Positions 7,194-10,962 of a DNA stretch of 10,962 bases are shown here, in pieces. This stretch comes from an uncultured Oscillospiraceae bacterium. GTDB taxonomy: Bacteria; Bacillota; Clostridia; Oscillospirales; Oscillospiraceae. The notes beneath the pieces are model-generated. The model saw nothing but the letters and a program-made list of their open reading frames with translations. It was not told where the DNA came from and searched no databases. The position numbers were made by a program, and so were the translations under genes. The stretch covers positions 1-10,962 of the forward strand of contig CAJUQS010000085.1 of NCBI GenBank assembly GCA_910588365.1, read 5' to 3'. Every line of letters starts with the position of its first letter. Position 1 is the first letter of the stretch.

Positions 7194-8456
7194 ATGAAAT
7201 GGAAGCAATATATCCGGCGGACGGCGGCGGTGGTGCTGTGCCTGTTGCTGGTTTTGTGCAACATGCCCTCTGCCGCCTCCGCAGCCGCCTCAGAGCCGTA
7301 CCCCTTTCCCGTCATTGACGATCTGAACCGGCTCTGCTCTCTCAGTGTGAATATCGGCGCACCCGGCGTACCCGTGCGCGTCTACCGCGTGGCGGACGTA
7401 TCCGCCGATGTCCGCTTCACCCTGACGGGGGATTTCACCCGCTATAACGTCAGTCTGGACAACATGACCAGCACCAAGTGGCGGGATCTGGCTCAGACTC
7501 TGCGGGGCTATGTGTTCCTGGACTCCCTGACGCCCTGCCGCGCCGGCATGACCAACGGGGAGGGCATTGCCGTCTTCTCCGATCTGCCGGTGGGGCTGTA
7601 CCTGGTGGACGCTGACGCCTACAAGGACCCGGAGGGCTCGGGGAAGACCATCCAGCCCGCCGCCTTCACCGTCTGCCTGCCCAACTGGGAAGCGGAGACG
7701 GACGAGGCGACCGGGGCCATCACCGGCGGCCACTGGCAGTATAACGTCTCCGCCCGGCCCAAGTACAGGGACCTGGACGGCGAGATCACCATGCGCCGTG
7801 TGCTCAAGGTCTGGGACGACGCCGGGAACGAGGCCAACCGCCCCGCCCGGATCACTGTGTCTCTGCTGAAGAACGGCGAGATCTATGACACGGTGGAGCT
7901 GACGGCGGAGAACAACTGGCGCCATGCCTGGGAGGAGCTGGACGGAAGTGCCGACTGGACGCTGGTGGAGACCGGCGGGTCCGGCTATACGGTTTCCGTG
8001 TCCCTCCAGGGGCTGACCTTCGTGCTGACCAACTCCTACAGTCCGCCGGACAATCCCCCGCCTCCGGACAATCCGCCTCCCCCGGATAACCCCCCGCCGC
8101 CGGACAATCCGCCCCCGCCCGACAATCCCGACAATCCGCCGGACACCCCGGACAATCCGGATAACCCGCTGACGGACATCCCGGACGATCCGCCCCCGGA
8201 GGTCCGCTATCCCGATCTGCCGCCCCTGCCGGACGTGGACATCCCCGACCCGGATGTGCCGCTGGCCACGACGGAGCCGGATCCGGATACGCCCGATCCG
8301 GACACGGTAAACATTGACGATCCGGACGTGCCGCTGGCCACCCTGCCTCAGACGGGACAGCTCTGGTGGCCTGTGCCGCTGCTGGCGGCCAGCGGGATGA
8401 TGCTGTTGCTGCTGGGTCTGATTTGGAACAGAAGGGGACGGAGCGATGAGGGATAA
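7194..8456 (+). CDS. Minor pilin, likely wall-proximal base subunit, with Pro-rich stalk and LPQTGQ
   Basis: 420 residues with a signal peptide (RR, hydrophobic core, cleavage near ASA30). The N-terminal pilin-like domain (about 45-190) has a GLYLVDAD strand. A Cna-B domain (about 198-283) runs from RRVLKVWDD to FVLTNSY; K205, E259 and N280 sit where the Lys-Glu-Asn set of a self-formed isopeptide bond is expected. A proline stalk with DNPPPP units starts at residue 284, followed by two DPDVPLAT copies. The sorting signal is LPQTGQ (384-389), then a membrane helix and a basic NRRGR end. A short Cna-B pilin with a Pro-rich tail matches base subunits that end the fibre and attach it to the wall; that role is inferred from family knowledge. 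It starts 16 bases after the class C sortase gene with AGAAAGG at 7176-7182, so the two are co-transcribed. Confidence 0.87.
   Translation: MKWKQYIRRTAAVVLCLLLVLCNMPSAASAAASEPYPFPVIDDLNRLCSLSVNIGAPGVPVRVYRVADVSADVRFTLTGDFTRYNVSLDNMTSTKWRDLAQTLRGYVFLDSLTPCRAGMTNGEGIAVFSDLPVGLYLVDADAYKDPEGSGKTIQPAAFTVCLPNWEAETDEATGAITGGHWQYNVSARPKYRDLDGEITMRRVLKVWDDAGNEANRPARITVSLLKNGEIYDTVELTAENNWRHAWEELDGSADWTLVETGGSGYTVSVSLQGLTFVLTNSYSPPDNPPPPDNPPPPDNPPPPDNPPPPDNPDNPPDTPDNPDNPLTDIPDDPPPEVRYPDLPPLPDVDIPDPDVPLATTEPDPDTPDPDTVNIDDPDVPLATLPQTGQLWWPVPLLAASGMMLLLLGLIWNRRGRSDEG
8043..8168 (+). repeat. In-frame 18-base repeat encoding the DNPPPP stalk
   Basis: Asp-Asn pairs recur every 18 bases at 8049, 8067, 8085, 8103 and 8121, separated by four prolines. 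They then shift to shorter DNP/DNPPDTP units up to about 8168. Synonymous differences (gac/gat, aat/aac, ccc/ccg/cct) show that the copies are not a very recent expansion. Copy number could still vary by slippage or recombination. Confidence 0.85.
8247..8342 (+). repeat. Two DPDVPLAT linker copies before the sorting signal
   Basis: 8247-8270 and 8319-8342 both encode DPDVPLAT, 72 bases apart. The second copy runs straight into LPQTGQ. The first is followed by TEPDPD, with no sorting motif, so it looks like a duplicated linker. Confidence 0.7.
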
Positions 8457-9066
8457 GAAGGGGCTGGTCCTCATTCTGGGCGGGCTGCTGCTGATTGCGG
8501 CAGCCGCCCTGCTCTCCGTGTACAACGTGTGGGACGCGGATCGGGCCGGGACGGCCTCCCAGGCCGCCCTGAAGAACCTGGACCAGCAGATCCCCGTGCT
8601 GGCGGAGCTGAACCTGCCGGAGGAGCTGATCCCTGACTATATCCTGAACCCCAAGATGGATATGCCCACCCAGGAGGTGGACGGCTACCAGTATATTGGC
8701 CGCATCGACATACCGGCGCTGGAGATCTCCCTGCCGGTGATGGACTCCTGGAGCTATCCCCAGCTGAAGATCGCCCCCTGCCGCTATCGGGGCTCGGCCT
8801 ATCTGGATAACCTGATTTTGGCCGCCCACAACTATACGCGGCACTTTGGCGGTATCCACACCCTGGTTCCCGGCGACGCTGTGGTCTTCACGGACACGGA
8901 CGGAAACATCTTCCCCTACACCGTGGCGGACCTGGAGCAGCTGGAACCCACGGACATCAAGGAGATGGAGGCCGGCGACTGGGATCTGACCCTGTTCACC
9001 TGCACCGTGGGCGGACAGTACCGGGTGACCGTGCGCTGCACGCGTGACGAAACGCCCCCGCTCTGA
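8446..9066 (+). CDS. Second sortase of the locus (class D-like or other non-C class)
   Basis: 206 residues. One N-terminal membrane anchor (about 6-24) is followed by a compact sortase domain: YIGRIDIPALEISLPV (start of the barrel), LAAHNY (H128), TLFTCTVGG (C186) and QYRVTVRC (R193 as the likely catalytic arginine). It lacks both the class C lid and a C-terminal membrane helix, so it is not a second pilin polymerase of the usual kind. Short anchored sortases of this form are found at the end of clostridial pilus clusters; exact class assignment needs a tree. The ATG overlaps the end of the base-pilin gene by 11 bases, preceded by a purine-rich site (GGGGACGGAG), which implies translational coupling. 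The coupling and the differing sorting motifs suggest it handles the LPQTGQ subunit or anchors the finished fibre to the wall; this is inference. Confidence 0.88.
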   Translation: MRDKKGLVLILGGLLLIAAAALLSVYNVWDADRAGTASQAALKNLDQQIPVLAELNLPEELIPDYILNPKMDMPTQEVDGYQYIGRIDIPALEISLPVMDSWSYPQLKIAPCRYRGSAYLDNLILAAHNYTRHFGGIHTLVPGDAVVFTDTDGNIFPYTVADLEQLEPTDIKEMEAGDWDLTLFTCTVGGQYRVTVRCTRDETPPL

Positions 9067-9106
9067 TACTTTTTCTTGGAAGAAAAAGTACCAAAAAGAA
9101 CTTTGC
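9067..9106 (+). repeat. AT-rich palindromic repeat element, copy 1
   Basis: TACTTTTTCTT (9067-9077) and AAGAAAAAGTA (9080-9090) are perfect 11-base inverted arms around GG, followed by CCAAAAAGAA. It begins directly after the sortase stop codon. The same core lies in opposite orientation at 9614-9649. No T-run follows and the stem is AT-rich, so it is better read as a dispersed palindromic repeat than as a classic terminator. Confidence 0.65.
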
Positions 9107-9132
9107 TTTCGCCCTCAAAACAGTTGCAGTTT

Positions 9133-9299
9133 CTAGGGCGTGTTTGAAAAACGTCAAAACGCCCAAACAGCGGATCTCTTTCCGACAGACTGCGTTAAAA
9201 AATCTTGAAATACACAAAGTATTCCTGTGATTTTTTGCCTTGTATGGCGAAAAAATCTCTCGCTGTTGGTCATTCCGCCATTTATCAAACAAGCCCTGG
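9133..9299. mobile_element. MITE-like element, copy A, 167 bases with terminal inverted repeats
   Basis: The left end CTAGGGCGTGTTTGA (9133-9147) and the right end TCAAACAAGCCCTGG (9285-9299) are inverted repeats matching at 13 of 15 positions. The inside has no credible gene but holds hairpins: AATAC/GTATT (9209-9213, 9219-9223) and a T-rich/A-rich stem (9229-9239 with 9246-9257). A related sequence in the same orientation begins at about 10827; bases 9189 and 10880 align at ACTGCGTTAAAAA. Short length, terminal inverted repeats, no gene and a second local copy fit a non-autonomous mobile repeat. No clear target duplication was found. Confidence 0.65.
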
Positions 9300-9392
9300 T
9301 TTCCCGCACGGTAACGATATTGCACTTTTTAATCGGTGAATCGTATGGGAACATGTATTCACAAGCGTTGACATCCGAACACCTGCGCTGGA
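9300..9392. other. Unassigned spacer between the MITE-like element and the hairpin array
   Basis: No gene, repeat or paired promoter elements are convincing here. A TTGACA at 9368-9373 lacks a matching -10 at the usual distance. Confidence 0.4.
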
Positions 9393-9423
9393 ACGCGCGG
9401 CCGGAGGTTCTCCGGCCGCGCGT
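9393..9423. repeat. Perfect 14-bp GC-rich palindrome
   Basis: ACGCGCGGCCGGAG (9393-9406) and CTCCGGCCGCGCGT (9410-9423) pair perfectly around GTT. As RNA this would be a very stable hairpin. No T-run follows, so it is not a standard terminator. Confidence 0.8.
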
Positions 9424-9436
9424 CCGCCATATGTCA

Positions 9437-9459
9437 AAAAAGTGGTTTTGCCACTTTTT
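9437..9459. terminator. Bidirectional terminator-like hairpin
   Basis: AAAAAGTGG (9437-9445) pairs with CCACTTTTT (9451-9459) around TTTTG. The A-tract, short GC-containing stem and T-tract could act in either direction. The stem is weak and the tract is only five T, so function is uncertain. It is the best terminator candidate after the pilus operon. Confidence 0.4.
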
Positions 9460-9472
9460 GAAAAGGAAGGAC

Positions 9473-9490
9473 CGGGCCGAGTTCGGCCCG
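9473..9490. repeat. GC-rich palindrome, 8-bp arms
   Basis: CGGGCCGA (9473-9480) and TCGGCCCG (9483-9490) are perfect inverted arms around GT. It is part of the hairpin array upstream of the SLH gene. Confidence 0.65.
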
Positions 9491-9538
9491 CAAAGTACTT
9501 TTTCGACGTACATGCCGCCGAAAAGTGATTAGATTTTA

Positions 9539-9558
9539 TTTGCGCCTGCGGGCGCAAA
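9539..9558. repeat. Palindrome, 8-bp arms
   Basis: TTTGCGCC (9539-9546) and GGCGCAAA (9551-9558) pair perfectly around TGCG. Confidence 0.65.
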
Positions 9559-9584
9559 CTCCTGCGGAGAGCTTTTTGACAGTC

Positions 9585-9609
9585 TGCGGCAAAACTCCGT
9601 TTTGCCGCA
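9585..9609. repeat. Palindrome, 11-bp arms
   Basis: TGCGGCAAAAC (9585-9595) and GTTTTGCCGCA (9599-9609) pair perfectly around TCC. It directly precedes the inverted AT-rich palindrome. Confidence 0.75.
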
Positions 9610-9613
9610 AAAA

Positions 9614-9649
9614 ATTCTTTTTGATCCTTTTTCTTTTAAGAAAAAGGAT
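9614..9649 (-). repeat. AT-rich palindromic repeat element, copy 2, inverted
   Basis: ATCCTTTTTCTT (9624-9635) and AAGAAAAAGGAT (9638-9649) pair perfectly around TT. On the minus strand the palindrome is followed by CAAAAAGAA, the same order as copy 1 at 9067 on the plus strand. The two copies therefore bound the intergenic block as inverted repeats. It ends nine bases before the SLH gene's ribosome site. Confidence 0.65.
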
Positions 9650-9658
9650 GACTACCAC

Positions 9659-9666
9659 AAAGGAGA
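9659..9666 (+). promoter_or_regulatory. Ribosome binding site fixing the SLH protein start
   Basis: AAAGGAGA lies five bases before ATG 9672, where a clean signal peptide begins. This rules out the in-frame ATG at 9525, whose extra residues are encoded by the palindromic repeats. Confidence 0.8.
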
Positions 9667-9671
9667 TCGAC

Positions 9672-10826
9672 ATGAAGAAACTACGCAGCGCTCTGCTGGC
9701 CCTGACGGCGGGGCTGTGCCTGACGGTCCCCGCCCTGGCGGCGGAGGCGCCGGCCTTTTCCGACGTGCCGGAGGACCACTGGGCTTATTCCTACGTGCAG
9801 CGGGCCGCTCTGGCGGGGGTAGTCAACGGCACCGGCGGCGGGCAGTTCTCCCCGGACAAGCCCCTGACTCTGGCGGAGTTCACCGCCATGGTCCTGCGGG
9901 GGGTCTACGGGGAGGAGCCAGAGCACACCGGCGCGGGCCAGTGGTACAGCGCCTATACCGCCGCCGCCGACGCCCTGGGCCTCTATGAGGGCACGGACGT
10001 GGCGGAGCGCTTCGCCGGAAGCGGCGAGGCGGACTACGGCGCCTTCCTACACAACGGGATCGACTGGGAGGCCACCCGCTACACCATGGCCGTGATGATA
10101 TACCGCGCCGCCGTGAGCGGCAGCGCCGGCCTGCCCTACACGGAGGAGGAGATCCAGTCCGCCCGGGACTGGGCGGAGCGGGGCGCGGAGGTTGCCATCG
10201 GGGACTGGGTCCTGATCCCCGCGCAGTACCGGGAGAGCGTGACCTTCTGCTTCCGCTGCGGTCTGCTGGAGGGCATGGACAGCCTGGGTTCCTTCAACGG
10301 CGAGGACACCGTCACGCGGGCCCAGGCCGCCGCCGTGCTCTGCCGGGTGCTGGACGCCAAGGAGGGGCCGGAGGATTCGGCGGCGGACGACCCGGACTGG
10401 GACGGCCCCCTCATGCCCAACGGCCGGCCAATGACAGAGGAAAACGTCCGCGCCGCCATTGAGGCGCTCAAAAGCGAATTCCCGGAGGGGATGGAGTGGA
10501 CCAACGCCAGCCTCTACCAGTCCCACGCCCTGCGCACCAACGGCTACGGCTGTGCCGGGTTTGCCCTCCGGTGCAGTGACACGGCTTTCGGAGACCTGCC
10601 GGTCAGCCGGAAGCACAGCAGCTTTGACGAGATCCGGGTGGGAGACATGCTGCGCGTCCATGGCAACACCCACTCCGTGATCGTCCTGGAGAAAAAGGCA
10701 GACAGCGTCATCATAGCCGAGGGGAACTACAGCGGTCTGATTCACTGGGGCCGCGAGCTCGCCAGGGAGAGCCTGGAGACAGACCAGCATTTCTATGTGG
10801 AGACCCGGTATCCCAAGGATGCGTAA
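9672..10826 (+). CDS. SLH-domain protein with C-terminal papain-fold-like (CHAP or NlpC/P60-type) domain
   Basis: 384 residues. A signal peptide (MKKLRS, hydrophobic core) ends near ALA23. The first SLH repeat (about 28-80) is classic: FSDVPEDHWAYSYV, GVVNGTGGGQFSPD and the TLAEFTAMVLRGVYG helix. A second, degenerate SLH (about 90-148) and a third (about 178-228, GLLEG then DTVTRAQAAAVLCRVLD) follow. An acidic linker leads to a C-terminal domain (about 254-384) with YGCAGFA (C294), GDMLRVHGNTHSVIVLE (H334) and AEGNYSG (E350/N352). These look like the Cys-His-polar set of papain-fold amidases and peptidases. SLH repeats bind pyruvylated wall polymer, so the protein probably stays on the wall and acts on peptidoglycan or a surface protein; the substrate is not shown. 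It is separated from the pilus operon by about 600 bases of repeats and is probably transcribed separately. SLH assignment is firm; enzymatic activity is inferred. Confidence 0.85.
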   Translation: MKKLRSALLALTAGLCLTVPALAAEAPAFSDVPEDHWAYSYVQRAALAGVVNGTGGGQFSPDKPLTLAEFTAMVLRGVYGEEPEHTGAGQWYSAYTAAADALGLYEGTDVAERFAGSGEADYGAFLHNGIDWEATRYTMAVMIYRAAVSGSAGLPYTEEEIQSARDWAERGAEVAIGDWVLIPAQYRESVTFCFRCGLLEGMDSLGSFNGEDTVTRAQAAAVLCRVLDAKEGPEDSAADDPDWDGPLMPNGRPMTEENVRAAIEALKSEFPEGMEWTNASLYQSHALRTNGYGCAGFALRCSDTAFGDLPVSRKHSSFDEIRVGDMLRVHGNTHSVIVLEKKADSVIIAEGNYSGLIHWGRELARESLETDQHFYVETRYPKDA

Positions 10827-10962
10827 GAGCCTGTTTAACATCTCCCCGCGCCCGCCTTGGCGGCATATTTTCCGCCCTGACTGCGTTAAAAATCCTTGCA
10901 ATCCGTCAGGATTGCTGCGGCTTTTTGCCTTGCAGGGCAAAAAATCTATCTCGCCAATCCGC
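10827..10962. mobile_element. MITE-like element, copy B, cut by the window end
   Basis: It starts at the SLH gene stop with GAGCCTGTTTAA, which resembles the left end of copy A. From 10880 it follows copy A closely: ACTGCGTTAAAAA, then a hairpin, then TTTTTGCCTTG and GGC-AAAAAATCT. Hairpins are GGCGG/CCGCC (10859-10863, 10872-10876), GCAATCC/GGATTGC (10898-10904, 10909-10915) and TTTTTGCC/GGCAAAAA (10922-10929, 10936-10943). The right end lies outside the window. Confidence 0.6.

Noticed and set aside
8043..8168. CRISPR-like array
   Set aside because: The 18-base repeats are in frame, code for DNPPPP, and have no unique spacers.
7290..8859. Minus-strand open frames opposite the base pilin and second sortase
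   Set aside because: The translations are low-complexity Arg/Gly/Pro-rich sequence mirroring the proline repeats and GC-rich codons. The plus-strand genes have motifs and ribosome sites.
9067..9090. Intrinsic terminator of the pilus operon
   Set aside because: The stem is almost all A-T and no T-run follows the 3' arm. The same element recurs inverted at 9614-9649, so a repeat explains it better.
9244..9339. Small plus-strand open frame of 31 codons in the repeat block
   Set aside because: It begins within the right half of the MITE-like element and shows no ribosome site or recognisable product.
9368..9373. TTGACA as a promoter -35 for the SLH gene
   Set aside because: No TATAAT-like -10 lies 16-18 bases downstream; that position reads GC-rich and enters the 9393 palindrome.
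9227..9532. Plus-strand open frame of 101 codons across the intergenic block
   Set aside because: It runs through the MITE-like element and three palindromes, with no ribosome site and no domain-like composition.
9067..9649. Invertible promoter switch flanked by inverted repeats
   Set aside because: The flanking copies differ at several positions, no recombinase gene is in the window and no promoter is visible inside. A repeat insertion site is the simpler reading.

Overview
The window is a sortase-dependent pilus locus of a GC-rich Gram-positive bacterium, followed by a repeat-rich intergenic block and an S-layer-type cell-wall protein. Most genes have a strong GC third-position preference. 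LPxTG surface proteins, a class C sortase and an SLH protein occur together. These traits fit a gut Clostridia lineage of the Oscillospiraceae/Flavonifractor kind. That placement is inference from gene style, not from a marker gene.

Layout, all on the + strand. (1) 1-4454: the 3' part of a giant LPETGG-anchored adhesin, the likely pilus tip; its start lies before the window. It has an N-terminal Cys/His repeat region, a DUF11-like domain, a fibro-slime (PA14-like) domain and a Cna-B-like domain. (2) 4546-6267: the major pilin, with signal peptide, E-box and LPETGG. (3) 6353-7177: a class C, pilin-polymerising sortase. (4) 7194-8456: a small Cna-B subunit with a proline-rich stalk and an LPQTGQ anchor, the likely base subunit. 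(5) 8446-9066: a second, different sortase overlapping the end of gene 4. (6) 9067-9671: about 600 bases with no credible gene, made of palindromes, a MITE-like element and at least five further hairpins. (7) 9672-10826: an SLH protein with a C-terminal papain-fold-like domain. (8) 10827-10962: a second, truncated copy of the MITE-like element.

Working model: the five proteins are exported and assembled as one fibre. The class C sortase links LPETGG subunits (tip and major pilin) through a lysine of the major pilin. The LPQTGQ base subunit would end the polymer and be joined to the wall, perhaps by the second sortase. A strong hairpin between the pilin and sortase genes probably keeps pilin mRNA in excess. 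The central part of the tip adhesin and parts of the major pilin are visibly poorer in GC than the sortases, which suggests exchange of surface-exposed modules.

The most interesting signals are the HxHxxxC(Y/F) repeats of the tip protein, the paired MITE-like elements with a compensatory base change in a hairpin, the dense hairpin array upstream of the SLH gene, and the split between two sorting motifs and two sortases. No CRISPR array, tRNA, rRNA or complete insertion sequence was seen.
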